From Rhodovastum atsumiense (GTDB lineage: Bacteria > Pseudomonadota > Alphaproteobacteria > Acetobacterales > Acetobacteraceae): DNA of 64,000 bases. The DNA lies in NCBI RefSeq assembly GCF_937425535.1, contig NZ_OW485601.1, positions 46,001-110,000 on the forward strand, written 5' to 3'. The notes beneath the pieces are model-generated. The model saw only the letters and a list, made by a program, of their open reading frames with translations. It made no database searches and was not told the origin of the DNA. Below are positions 20,301 through 29,355 of this stretch, one piece after another (position 1 is the first letter of the stretch; every line of letters starts with the position of its first letter). Both the position numbers and the translations under genes were made by a program.

Positions 20301-21233
20301 TCAGCCGGAGAAATGAATGGCGCTGGACGGCAACGATGTCACGCCGTGCAGAACCAGTTCGCCGCCGCCGCTCCCGCCGCTGAGGATGGTGTCGCCACCG
20401 CTGACATCCTGCTGCAGAGAGGACTTCATCGACGATGGCAATTGCACCATGTCGCCGCGGTCGACCGAGAACTTGTCGACCTCCCTGCGCCCGGAGCCGC
20501 CGCCATAGGCGACCAGGAACGGCTTCTGCCCATTGGCCGTGACGCGCGACTGCTTGTCGTTGAGCGAGACCCTCTGGAATACCGGCGAGGTTGCGGCGTC
20601 AAGCAGCTTGCCGGTCAGGGAACTCGCCGGCACCTGCGCGTCCCCCCCATCCACCGGCTTGGAAATGCTCATCGACCTGACATGCAGGTTCACCCGGCCG
20701 GAGGCATCGGTGACCTGGGCGCCGAAAATCACCGGTTCGTTGGGGACACGCTCGGTGGTGGAGAACATTTCCTCCCCATCGATGTAGTAGGTCAGGCGTC
20801 CCGGCTGCCAGTTGTAAGCATAGGTGTGCCACTGCGTGGTATCGACCTGCATGGTACGATGGTGAAACGCATCCCTGCCCCCCTTGTCCCAGTGAATGGT
20901 GGTGAACATGCTCTGGCGGGACGGGTCGGCGCTTTCGAGCAGGTCGATCTCATGCCCCGGCCAGGCATTGTCCGCCGGCCACAACACGACACACGCCCCT
21001 TTCCCCTGGCCGGGATCAAGCCGCGCGGTCACCTGGTAAAGCCCATAGGTGTTGGGCGTGGTTCCCAGAAACCCGACCCGTCCGCCTCCACCAGCGGATA
21101 ATGTGACGCCATCGTCGTGAAATTTAGCATCGCCATTCGCTGCCCAAAACAATGGGAAGTTATTGAGCGATTTATCCTCAGCAAAATTGTTACCCTGGAC
21201 AGAGCGAAAGTTTGCAGAGTTGAGATAAGCCAT
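20301..21233 (-). CDS. GH16-like glycoside hydrolase (laminarinase/carrageenase fold)
   Basis: 310 residues starting at ATG 21233, with GGAAGG upstream as ribosome binding site. The family-16 active site ExDxxE is seen as HEIDLLES (about residues 95-100), with flanking WPADNAWPG. Aromatic strands such as WHTYAYNWQPGRLTYYIDG follow, as expected for the beta-jelly-roll that cleaves beta-glucans or related polysaccharides. The last 110 residues form a separate glycine- and serine-rich domain. There is no signal peptide, so export would need a C-terminal route such as type I secretion. It is preceded by an AT-rich region unlike its surroundings. Confidence 0.82.
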   Translation of the reverse strand: MAYLNSANFRSVQGNNFAEDKSLNNFPLFWAANGDAKFHDDGVTLSAGGGGRVGFLGTTPNTYGLYQVTARLDPGQGKGACVVLWPADNAWPGHEIDLLESADPSRQSMFTTIHWDKGGRDAFHHRTMQVDTTQWHTYAYNWQPGRLTYYIDGEEMFSTTERVPNEPVIFGAQVTDASGRVNLHVRSMSISKPVDGGDAQVPASSLTGKLLDAATSPVFQRVSLNDKQSRVTANGQKPFLVAYGGGSGRREVDKFSVDRGDMVQLPSSMKSSLQQDVSGGDTILSGGSGGGELVLHGVTSLPSSAIHFSG

Positions 21234-21861
21234 CCATATTCCTTCCAGATGGTTCAAAATGAGGCAATGCAGTCTCCTAATTACACGGAGGCGTGCATCG
21301 GAACGCCCGCTAGCAGCCCCACCAGAACCTGCAAACCGCAATGTGCCGCTTGGGCGTGAATATTCATTCTTGGGCCATGACATGAGGCATGAATTAGGAA
21401 AACATCCTGAATTTCTATATTTGCGTTAAAATTTTTAACGCTTCATTACGCATAAAGTTATATTATGAAGTCTGATCGATACAACTTCATTAATGCTTAC
21501 ATAGCTAGTTTTCCGGACTTTTCCTCATCTTCCGGCAAAAATAGAACCGGTTTCGTGCAGGCGACGCCCCCGAAACCGTCGGGCCTGCCCCCGGTGGCGG
21601 CCAGAAACCATCAGGCGAGCAGAATATAACGATATTACAAAATATTATGCAGGTATTGCCGACCTGGTGAGCGGTCAGGAACGGTGCAATGCCAGGACAG
21701 AACTCTGCCCCTGACCGCCCACGTCACGCCGGTTCGGTACCGCAGCAGGATGCCTGCGGACCAGGGCAGCAGGGGCGACACGGCCAGAGCGCCGACAGAG
21801 GCGCCCTGCCCGCCCCCCTGGTCGTGCCTGGATCGATGCGATCCCCGCCGCGCGCGCGCCT
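21234..21861. other. AT-rich intergenic region with no gene seen
   Basis: About 630 bp. The 21380-21660 part is strikingly AT-rich for this genome (for example near 21410-21480, runs of A/T with TTTTTAACG). No convincing coding frame is present on either strand. It probably holds the promoter of the GH16-like gene. The drop in GC hints at acquired DNA. Confidence 0.6.
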
Positions 21862-23835
21862 CTACCCGAGGCGGACCAGAGCATCCTCGGCACGCGACAG
21901 CAGCGCCGCCTTGATGCGCGCCTCGATCGCAACGGCCAGGTCGTCGGCGGACCGCGCCGCGAGATCGGCCCGCAACTTGCCGGCCATCTCGTCCACGCCC
22001 GCGCGCAACCGGCTGCTGAGCCGCTCCTCCGACATCACCGCCTTGCGCAGCATGACCGGGATGACCCAGCCACGCACCCGTTCCTTCACCGCTTCCTGTC
22101 CGATGAAAAACAGGATCGCTGCACCGAGGAAGCCAATCACCCAGCCGATCGGCCCGGCAATCAGCAGCGCCTTGCCGCTGCCCCCCATCAGCGTGCCCAC
22201 CACCACCGCGGTGATCAGGTTCACCACGGTGGCGAACCCCTGCACGTGGCTGAAATCGATCGCATCGGCCGTGCGCCCGGCGAACAACTCGCCCGAGACC
22301 TGCGTGGTCGGCTCGATCACCAGCGCGCGGCGGGAAAGCCGGTAGCGGTCGCAGATCGGGTCGGTCAACGCCTCCAGCCGCTGCGCCAGCCCCGGCAGCC
22401 AGGCCTGCGCCACCTCGGCGATCGCCTGGCGGCCATCGGCCGAATCCACCCAGGCCGCCGCCGCCACCTCGGTCTGGCGTTCGAAATCCTGCAAGGTCGC
22501 GATCTGACCCAGCCGCCAGGCACGGCCCCAGGGCAGGATGACCCGCTCGGCGATGCGCTCGGCCAGGACGGGAGCCAGGGCATCGAGCAGGCGCGGCAAC
22601 TCCGCGCGCACCATCTCGCCGATGGCGCTCGACGCCCCTGGCCGGTCGAGCAAGGAGGGCGCGCACAGCGCCTCCACCTCGCGGGTGAAGGCGGCGGCGC
22701 GCAACTTGCTGCGGCCCCACCAGGCCAGCCCCTTGGCGATGGCGAGCTCGGGCGCCTTGCCGCGCAGCACACGGGTACGGGGGAAGATCTCCTGCGCGAT
22801 TCGGGTGACGAACCCCATGCGGGACGCCCCGCCGGTGAACAGCACCAGATCCGGATCGCCCTCGATCACGCCACGGGCCGCGTCCAGCGTGGTGCGATAG
22901 GCGTCGGACCAGCCCAGCCCGTCGAGCAGGGGCTGAGGCGCCGCCAACGCCGCCTCCATCGCCGGGCGATCGATCACGGCGCGCAGCAGCACTTCCTCGC
23001 CGCGACCGAGCTCGTAGTCGAAGATGTTGCGCGCCTTCGGCTCCGGCACGCCGCTCGCCTCAGCGTTGAAATATTCCTCCTTCAACGTGCGCCAGGACAA
23101 TTCGTCGAAGGCGTGGCGGGCCGGATGCTTCTGGTAGAAGGCGCGCAGCTTCGCCGCGTCCTCGTGCCGCGCCACCGCCTGCGCCAGCAGGGTCTGCTCG
23201 ATCAGCCCCGCCCCCAGGGCGTTGTTGCCGAAATCGAGCGGCAGCGGATTGAGGTCCTGCACCAGCGTGAAATCGGCGGTTGACGAGCCAAGGTCGACCA
23301 CCAGGACCCGCCCATAGAGCTGGTCGATCTGCACCTGCAGCTCGCCGGATTCGCGCGCATGCATGAAGGCGGCACGGGATTCCGGCACGAACTCGACCTG
23401 GCCCAGCCCCGCCGCTTCCAGCGCCTCGCGATAGCGGCGCAGCCGGTGGATGCCGTCGCGCGCGGTGGTCCAGCCGGAGGGCACGCCGACGAAGACCCGC
23501 GCTTGCTCCAGTTGCGGCACCTGCCGGCTGTCGACCAGCTCGCGCACCAGCCCGCCGACGAACAAGGTCAGCGCGCGCTCCCCGGGCCAGGGGCCATCCT
23601 CGGGCGGCAGCGACTTGAAGCGGACGAACATCTCGACCAGGCGTTCGCTCTGGCGGATGGCATGGTCACCGATCGCGACCTGCCCGTCGTGATCCACCCC
23701 GACCACGCTGAGCACGGTCGGCCGGTTGTGGATGGCCAGCGCCTCCGGCTCGTTGGCGGATGCCAGCGTGGTATGGGCGAGCGCGGTCTCGCCATGGCCG
23801 AGGTCGAAGCCGATGATCTCGAGATTCTCGGGCAT
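21862..23835 (-). CDS. Membrane-anchored Hsp70-like ATPase (module 1)
   Basis: 657 residues starting at ATG 23835 (MPENLEIIGFDLGHGETA). The actin/Hsp70 nucleotide site is visible as IIGFDLGHGETA (residues 7-18), VVDLGSSTADFT (179-190) and VLFTGGASRMGF. The canonical Hsp70 peptide-binding domain is not recognisable. In its place is a helical region and a hydrophobic hairpin at about residues 535-580, followed by a charged helical tail. It sits four bases after a gene for a membrane protein with a GrpE-like tail. The likely role is an envelope-associated chaperone or ATPase switch; the client is unknown. Confidence 0.8.
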   Translation of the reverse strand: MPENLEIIGFDLGHGETALAHTTLASANEPEALAIHNRPTVLSVVGVDHDGQVAIGDHAIRQSERLVEMFVRFKSLPPEDGPWPGERALTLFVGGLVRELVDSRQVPQLEQARVFVGVPSGWTTARDGIHRLRRYREALEAAGLGQVEFVPESRAAFMHARESGELQVQIDQLYGRVLVVDLGSSTADFTLVQDLNPLPLDFGNNALGAGLIEQTLLAQAVARHEDAAKLRAFYQKHPARHAFDELSWRTLKEEYFNAEASGVPEPKARNIFDYELGRGEEVLLRAVIDRPAMEAALAAPQPLLDGLGWSDAYRTTLDAARGVIEGDPDLVLFTGGASRMGFVTRIAQEIFPRTRVLRGKAPELAIAKGLAWWGRSKLRAAAFTREVEALCAPSLLDRPGASSAIGEMVRAELPRLLDALAPVLAERIAERVILPWGRAWRLGQIATLQDFERQTEVAAAAWVDSADGRQAIAEVAQAWLPGLAQRLEALTDPICDRYRLSRRALVIEPTTQVSGELFAGRTADAIDFSHVQGFATVVNLITAVVVGTLMGGSGKALLIAGPIGWVIGFLGAAILFFIGQEAVKERVRGWVIPVMLRKAVMSEERLSSRLRAGVDEMAGKLRADLAARSADDLAVAIEARIKAALLSRAEDALVRLG

Positions 23836-23839
23836 GCGG

Positions 23840-24727
23840 TCAACCCTCCGGCAGCTCGTAGGCAAGGCCGCGCTTGAGACAGCGCCCACCATGCAGGATG
23901 GCGGGCCGCCGGGTGCGGGCACGGGCGGGGGCGCCGTCGATGTCGAAGTGGGAAGCGGTTTCGGGCGCATAGTCAACCGCCTGCAGGTCGCAGGCTTCCA
24001 GCACCGCGGGCAGGCGGAACTCGGCCTTCGCCAGCGCGAACTCGGCGCGCGAGCGGGTCACCGCCTCCAGCAGGTCCTGCAGGAAATCGAGCGTGGTGTC
24101 GTTCAGCGGCGTCGGTTCGGAGCGGGCGGCGCGCCGGCGTTCGGCGTGCTCGACCAGCGTATCGATCTCGGCCAGCGCACGCCGCACCGCCGCGACCATT
24201 GGTTCGGGATGCAGGCTCCCGCCGCGCGATGGCGGTGGCGGCGGCGGAGGTGGCACCGGCACGGGCTGGCTCGGCCGGGGCGGCTCGGCCTGGAGGCGAT
24301 AGGCGCGGAAGCTGCGCCAGGCCACGACACCGGACGCGACCGCGGCGCCCAGCACCAGCGTGGTACCGAAGAGCCCGCCCTGGAACGGCAGGGCCGCCAG
24401 GGCACAGCCGAGCGGAATGGCCGGCACCAGATCCGGGGTCGCCGCGACCGGCCGGGGCGACAGGGGGGGCGAAGGCGGCGGCTGCCAGACCGGCACCACC
24501 GGCGCGGGGGGCGCCAGCTCGCAGCCCAGCAGCACATCCACGGTGGCGATCAGGGCGGCGGCAGCCTGTTCGACCAGGCGTCGGGCTTCCAGCCCGGGAG
24601 CATTGTAGGCCTTGGCCGCCTGATCGATGGCGGCGGCGGTCAGGGCAGCGGCACGGTCAGGCGTCGGCTCGGCCCGGATGGCCCGACTCAGGCTGTCGGC
24701 ATCGAACAGTTCGGCAAGTGTCGGCAT
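23840..24727 (-). CDS. Membrane protein with GrpE-like C-terminal motif, partner of Hsp70-like module 1
   Basis: 295 residues. A helical N-terminal part is followed by a proline-rich segment, a hydrophobic hairpin (residues about 105-140), a polyproline stretch (PVPVPPPPPPPPSR) and a helical region. The C-terminal tail is ARTRRPAILHGGRCLKRG. This tail pattern (basic RTRRPAI, then G, then a KG/RG end) resembles the final beta-strands of some GrpE-family exchange factors and matches the end of the protein at 28259-29284. It is coupled to the Hsp70-like gene with four bases between them. The nucleotide-exchange role is inferred, not shown. Confidence 0.6.
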   Translation of the reverse strand: MPTLAELFDADSLSRAIRAEPTPDRAAALTAAAIDQAAKAYNAPGLEARRLVEQAAAALIATVDVLLGCELAPPAPVVPVWQPPPSPPLSPRPVAATPDLVPAIPLGCALAALPFQGGLFGTTLVLGAAVASGVVAWRSFRAYRLQAEPPRPSQPVPVPPPPPPPPSRGGSLHPEPMVAAVRRALAEIDTLVEHAERRRAARSEPTPLNDTTLDFLQDLLEAVTRSRAEFALAKAEFRLPAVLEACDLQAVDYAPETASHFDIDGAPARARTRRPAILHGGRCLKRGLAYELPEG

Positions 24728-24858
24728 GAAACACCTCGAACGGCTGCACGGGCCGCAATAGTTTCATCTTTAACCTGTGCCAGGGATCGCGGCAATCTGC
24801 CCCCCTCCCGCGCCCCGGGGAATGGTGGAATTGCACTACGGGCGCCGCAACCTGGAAT

Positions 24859-24904
24859 CGACACGACACCGCCGCACCCGGGATGGCGCGGCGGTGTCGT
24901 GTCG
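24859..24904 (-). terminator. Strong 17-bp hairpin after the chemoreceptor gene
   Basis: A perfect 17-bp stem (CGACACGACACCGCCGC and its complement at 24888-24904) with a 12-nt loop lies just downstream of the methyl-accepting protein stop. It is the only notable element in the 24728-24961 gap. There is no T-run, but the stem is very stable. Confidence 0.6.
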
Positions 24905-24961
24905 GCGAGGTCGCGGCACCGGCTGCGTGCCAGGATGGCACGCAGCCGTTCCCATGCCCGG

Positions 24962-26965
24962 TCAGGCCCGCATGGCCCCCAGGAATTGTCCGACCGAAGC
25001 TTCCAACTGGTCGGAATGGCCATGCAGCGCCTCAGCGGTGGCGACGACGTCGCCGGCACAGCGGTCGGTTTCCTCCGCCGCCGCCAGCAACGGCGCGGTG
25101 CCGGCCGAGACGAGCGCCGCCCCTTGTGCCGCCTGCTGGATGCTGCGGGCGATATCCTCGGTCGCGGTGCCCTGCTGCTCGACCGCCGCGGCGATCGCGC
25201 TGGCGATGTCGCGCATCCGCGTGATGGTGCCGCCGATGTCGCGCATCGCCGCCGCCGTCCTCTGGGTCACCGAGTGGATGGCATTCACCTGCTGGCGGAT
25301 CCCCTCGGTCGCCTTGGCAGTCTGCGCCGCCAGCGCCTTCACCTCGGTGGCGACGACGGCGAAGCCCTTGCCGGCCTCCCCGGCCCGCGCCGCCTCGATG
25401 GTGGCGTTCAGCGCCAGCAGGTTGGTCTGGCCGGCGAGCGCGTCGATCATCGCCACCACCTCGCTGATATGCTGCCCGGCCTGCGCGAGCGTCTCGATCG
25501 TATCGGCCGATTCACCCGCCTGCTGCACGGCCTGGCGGGCGACCTCGGCGGATTCGGTGACCTGGCGGGCGATCTCGCGCACCGAGGCGGCCAGTTCCTC
25601 GGCCGCGGCCGCGACCGATCCGACATGCGCCGAGGTCTGGCCCGCCGCCCCGGCCACCGTCTCGCCCTTGCTCTTCGCCTGCCCGGAGGCGCGGCGCATC
25701 GTCCCGGCACTTTGCTGCAGCCCGGCGACGCCATCCTTCAGGCCCGCCACCAGATCCTGCACGCTGGCACGGAATTCCTGCTCGAGCCGGACCATCAGGT
25801 TGTGCCGCTCCGCCTCGGCGCGCCCGCGGGCCTGCTCCTGCTCCGTCTCCAGCCGCTGCACCGCCAGGGCATGCTCGCGGAACACGCTGACGGCCCGGGC
25901 CATCCGGCCCAGCTCGTCGCCCCGGCCCTCATGCGGAATGACGACGTCGAGCCGTCCATCGGCGAGTTCACCCATGGCCCGGGTCAGGACCAGGATCAGC
26001 CGGGCAATGCTACGGCCGATCGCCCAGGCGAGCAGAACCCCCAGGCCGATCGCCGCCGCCGCGGTGACGAAGCCGGTCTGGCGGCTGGTATCGACCGTTT
26101 CCCGCATCTCGCCGACCGCGCCGTGCAACGCTTCCAGGCTGCGCTCGCGTTCGGTGGCCACCGCCGTCATCACCGCCTTGGTCGCGGTTTCGCGGGCCGC
26201 CGAGGCGGCCCGCAGACGCCCCTCCGTCCCGATCAGCTCGGCAAAGGCATCGGCGTAGCTCTGCAGCGGCGCCGCCAGGGCCGCGGTGAACTTCCTGAGG
26301 CGCCGGTTGCCTTCGGCCAGGCCGGCGAAGCGGGTGATGCGCTCGCGCAGCGTCTGCAGCGTGAGCCCGGCGGCACCGGCATCGGCCGGGTTGCGCGACA
26401 GCAGGAAGCCCTGGACGGCCGAATTGGCTTCCTGGAAACCGAGCGCGACGTCCAGGCCGGCCCGGATCATCTCCGGCTCGCTCTGGCCGGCCATCTGCTC
26501 GGCAATTGCCGAGGTGGTGGTGCCGAGCTCGATCGCCGCCGCCTGCACGCGCTGCGTCGCGTCACGCAGTTCCTGCACGACCTTGAACGTGCCATTGGCG
26601 CTCTGGCGATAAGCAGCGATGAGCCCGCCCAGCCGGGCCGCGTCGGCCTGGCCGCGCCCCGCGAGCGCCTCGTCGAGCCGGGTAATGCTCGCCTCGGCTT
26701 CCTGCTGGTTCAGCACGGTCGGGGACAGGGCGTATTGCGCAAGGCGCGCATGCGCCTCGGCCACGCCCAGCGCGACGGACATCGCCGTCGAGGCATCAGC
26801 GGTGTGCCGGCCGACACGCGTCGCCCCGTCCTCCACCGCCAGGGTGCTGCGCAACTGCACGGCCATCAGGACCAGCAGCAGCGCCAGGATGACGGCAAAG
26901 CCGCCAAAGATCCGGGCCCGCAGCGAAACCGAAGCGGGCCAGGATGCAAACGGGACGAACCGCAT
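24962..26965 (-). CDS. Methyl-accepting chemotaxis protein
   Basis: 667 residues from ATG 26965 (a GTG lies one codon upstream), with AGGAAAGGA as ribosome binding site. The order is an N-terminal transmembrane helix ([19 protein letters not shown]), a long periplasmic helical domain, a second transmembrane helix near residue 310, HAMP, then the cytoplasmic signalling coiled coil with the conserved tip [20 protein letters not shown]. No C-terminal CheR/CheB-docking pentapeptide is seen. It is the downstream neighbour of an orphan TRAP binding protein, 21 bp away, and may sense that protein's ligand-bound form. Confidence 0.92.
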   Translation of the reverse strand: MRFVPFASWPASVSLRARIFGGFAVILALLLVLMAVQLRSTLAVEDGATRVGRHTADASTAMSVALGVAEAHARLAQYALSPTVLNQQEAEASITRLDEALAGRGQADAARLGGLIAAYRQSANGTFKVVQELRDATQRVQAAAIELGTTTSAIAEQMAGQSEPEMIRAGLDVALGFQEANSAVQGFLLSRNPADAGAAGLTLQTLRERITRFAGLAEGNRRLRKFTAALAAPLQSYADAFAELIGTEGRLRAASAARETATKAVMTAVATERERSLEALHGAVGEMRETVDTSRQTGFVTAAAAIGLGVLLAWAIGRSIARLILVLTRAMGELADGRLDVVIPHEGRGDELGRMARAVSVFREHALAVQRLETEQEQARGRAEAERHNLMVRLEQEFRASVQDLVAGLKDGVAGLQQSAGTMRRASGQAKSKGETVAGAAGQTSAHVGSVAAAAEELAASVREIARQVTESAEVARQAVQQAGESADTIETLAQAGQHISEVVAMIDALAGQTNLLALNATIEAARAGEAGKGFAVVATEVKALAAQTAKATEGIRQQVNAIHSVTQRTAAAMRDIGGTITRMRDIASAIAAAVEQQGTATEDIARSIQQAAQGAALVSAGTAPLLAAAEETDRCAGDVVATAEALHGHSDQLEASVGQFLGAMRA

Positions 26966-26986
26966 CACATGTCCTTTCCTGGGATC

Positions 26987-27976
26987 TCAGGCGACGCGGC
27001 GGATGCGCTCGATCCGGTCACGGCCGAAGCGCTTCTCGAATTCCGGCATCACCGCCGCGAGGGCCCGGCCGAAGGCGGCGCGATCGATCCCGTCCACCAC
27101 CTGCATGCCGGCCTGGCGCAGCGCCGCCACGCCGGAGGCATCCGCGGCCCCGGCAGCCTCACGCGACACACGCGCGCCGGTGCGGGCAGCCTCCGCCAGG
27201 ATCGTGCGGTCCTCGGGCGACAGTTCCTCCAGCGTATCGGGGGACGCGGCCAGCACCGCCGGGTCGTAGACATGGCCGGTCAGGCTGAGGAAACGCTGGA
27301 CCTGGTCGAAGCGCGAGGCCCGGATGACCGCGATCGGATTTTCCTCGCCGTCGAACTTGCCGGTCTTGAGCGCATCGAACAGCAAGGGAAAGGCCAACTG
27401 GCTGGCGGTGGCGCCGAACGCCTCGAAGCCGATCCGCATCACCTCCGACTGCGGCACGCGGATACGCAGCCCCTTGAAGTCGCCCGGCGTGGCAATCGGC
27501 AGGCGGGAATTGGTGACATGGCGCAGGCCGTTCTCGCCCCAGGCCAGCGCCGTGACGCCCTTGGCCGCGAGCAGGCGGCCGAACTCGACCCCGAGCTCGC
27601 CATCGAGCACCGCATGCGCATGCGCCAGGTTGCGGAACAGGAAGGGGATGTGCACGACATCGGTTTCCGGCACGATGCTCGGCAGGCCCACCCCGGTGAT
27701 GAAGGCGAAATCCACCGTGCCGAGCTGCACGGCCTTGACCAGCTCCACGTCACCGCCAAGTACGGCATTGGGAAATTGCTGGATCTGGATCCGTCCGCCG
27801 GTGCGGCGCGCCACTTCCTCGGCGAAGGCCGTCGCCCCCGCGGCGAGATGGGAATCAGCCGCGAAGATATGGCCAAGCCGGAGCGTGCGGGCGGCATGGG
27901 CACGGCGCATGCCGCCAGCCGCCGTCGCCGCCACGCCGGTCGCGGCGGCGGCCAGAAGATGCCTGCGAGAAACCAT
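26987..27976 (-). CDS. TRAP transporter substrate-binding protein (DctP family), orphan
   Basis: 329 residues starting at ATG 27976 with a twin-arginine-like export signal (MVSRRHLLAAAATG). DctP features include LGHIFAADSHLAAGATAFAE, the AVQLGTVDF segment, and the arginine-containing GLRIRVPQSEVM that binds the substrate carboxylate. The small and large membrane subunits (DctQ, DctM) are not in the window. The next gene downstream is a chemoreceptor, so this binding protein may act in sensing and not in transport. Confidence 0.88.
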   Translation of the reverse strand: MVSRRHLLAAAATGVAATAAGGMRRAHAARTLRLGHIFAADSHLAAGATAFAEEVARRTGGRIQIQQFPNAVLGGDVELVKAVQLGTVDFAFITGVGLPSIVPETDVVHIPFLFRNLAHAHAVLDGELGVEFGRLLAAKGVTALAWGENGLRHVTNSRLPIATPGDFKGLRIRVPQSEVMRIGFEAFGATASQLAFPLLFDALKTGKFDGEENPIAVIRASRFDQVQRFLSLTGHVYDPAVLAASPDTLEELSPEDRTILAEAARTGARVSREAAGAADASGVAALRQAGMQVVDGIDRAAFGRALAAVMPEFEKRFGRDRIERIRRVA

Positions 27977-28258
27977 GGGGGTACGTGCTCCATCCGCTGT
28001 TGCGCCACACAGCATCGGGGCAGGATCTGAAGGACCGGATAACGACGCGGGCCACCTCTCGCGGGAATCGTGGCAAATCGCCGCCGTCCCGCCCGGCCCT
28101 GACCGCAGGACCGCCTATCTCACGATTGCGTGATAACGGGCAAGGCCCGCCCGGCCCACCGGCACCCGCGCCGATCGGTGGAACCACGGTCCGCCATGAG
28201 GCCTTAGGGGCTGGGCAGAACGGACCGAGCCGCGGGCCGACACAGCTCAGGGGGGCGA

Positions 28259-29284
28259 ATGGCGAAATTCCACCGATTCGAGGACGCCCTCCCCCCCTGG
28301 CGCGCCCAGGCGCAATCCCTGCTGGCGGCCGGCCAGGAGCCAACCGCCGCCCCGGACGCCGCCTTCGCCCGCCTCGGCCCCGCCTGCCTGAGCTGGATGG
28401 CCGCAGCCGGATGCTGGCCCAACACCGATGCCGACATGGCCCGGGTGGAGGCGGAAATCCTGGCGGCCCTGCATCACCTGACGCTGCCCACGGCGCCGGC
28501 GGAGCGGGTCGAGGTCGCGGGATCGGCCTGGGCGGTTCCGGCCGCCGGCGGCGCCGCCCTGGGCGCGCTGCTGGTCTCGCCGCTGACCTGGATCTGGCTG
28601 GGCAACCGGGCGATCGGGCTGTTCATCGGCGCGACCCTCGGCGCCTACCTGGCGGTCCGGGGGCTGGCGATGCTGCTGGAGCGTCCCGCCCTGGTCGCGG
28701 CCGTGCGCTCCGCGGCCACGCTCTCCGGCGGGGGCATGGTCGTGGGCGGCGTGTGGCGGGCGATCCGGGGCCAGTCCATCGGCCTGTTCCGCTCCGTCAT
28801 GTGGCTGGCGGTCGCCCCGTTGCTGCTGACCCTGCTGCAGAAGCAGATGACGCAGCTCCGCGCCGGCCCATCGCGGCCGGGGGCAGGGTTGCGGCAAGCC
28901 GACCGCACCCATCTGGCCGACCTGGCGCTGGCCGTGTGCTGGGCACACCCGGACCGGTTGTCGCCGCGGCCGCCCGCCGTCCGGAGCGGGACCGAGGCCC
29001 TGACCGGCGCGGTCTGGCTCGCCATTTCCCGCCTGCGCACGGAATGGCAGCGCGGCAAGCCCGACAAAGAGCTCGCCGCCGCCTGCGAGGAGCTGTTCCA
29101 GCGCTTCGAGGAGGACGGCTACGAATGGCGCTTCGTCCCGCGCGGCCAGCCCTACACGGCGGAGCTGGTCGGAACCTTCGACAGCTTCGGAGCCATCGCC
29201 CCCGGACAGCCCGTGCGCACGCGCCGGGCGGCGATCGCGCGCCAGGGGCAGATCATCCAGAAGGGCGAGGTCCGCCGGGCCTGA
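28259..29284 (+). CDS. Membrane protein with GrpE-like C-terminal motif, partner of Hsp70-like module 2
   Basis: 341 residues. Hydrophobic segments lie at about residues 93-140 and 160-190. The C-terminal part is helical and ends GQPVRTRRAAIARQG, then QIIQKGEVRRA. The end has the same RTRR-x-AI...G...KG layout as the protein at 23840-24727, though the two are otherwise dissimilar. It is followed after 71 bp by the second Hsp70-like gene in the same direction. A role as membrane-bound nucleotide exchange or recruitment factor for that ATPase is inference. Confidence 0.6.
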   Translation: MAKFHRFEDALPPWRAQAQSLLAAGQEPTAAPDAAFARLGPACLSWMAAAGCWPNTDADMARVEAEILAALHHLTLPTAPAERVEVAGSAWAVPAAGGAALGALLVSPLTWIWLGNRAIGLFIGATLGAYLAVRGLAMLLERPALVAAVRSAATLSGGGMVVGGVWRAIRGQSIGLFRSVMWLAVAPLLLTLLQKQMTQLRAGPSRPGAGLRQADRTHLADLALAVCWAHPDRLSPRPPAVRSGTEALTGAVWLAISRLRTEWQRGKPDKELAAACEELFQRFEEDGYEWRFVPRGQPYTAELVGTFDSFGAIAPGQPVRTRRAAIARQGQIIQKGEVRRA

Positions 29285-29355
29285 AGCCGACGAGCCTAAC
29301 GCCGCCGCCCCCAAGGCAAACGGGCCGGCATCGCAACGTCAGGACGGAGCCATTC

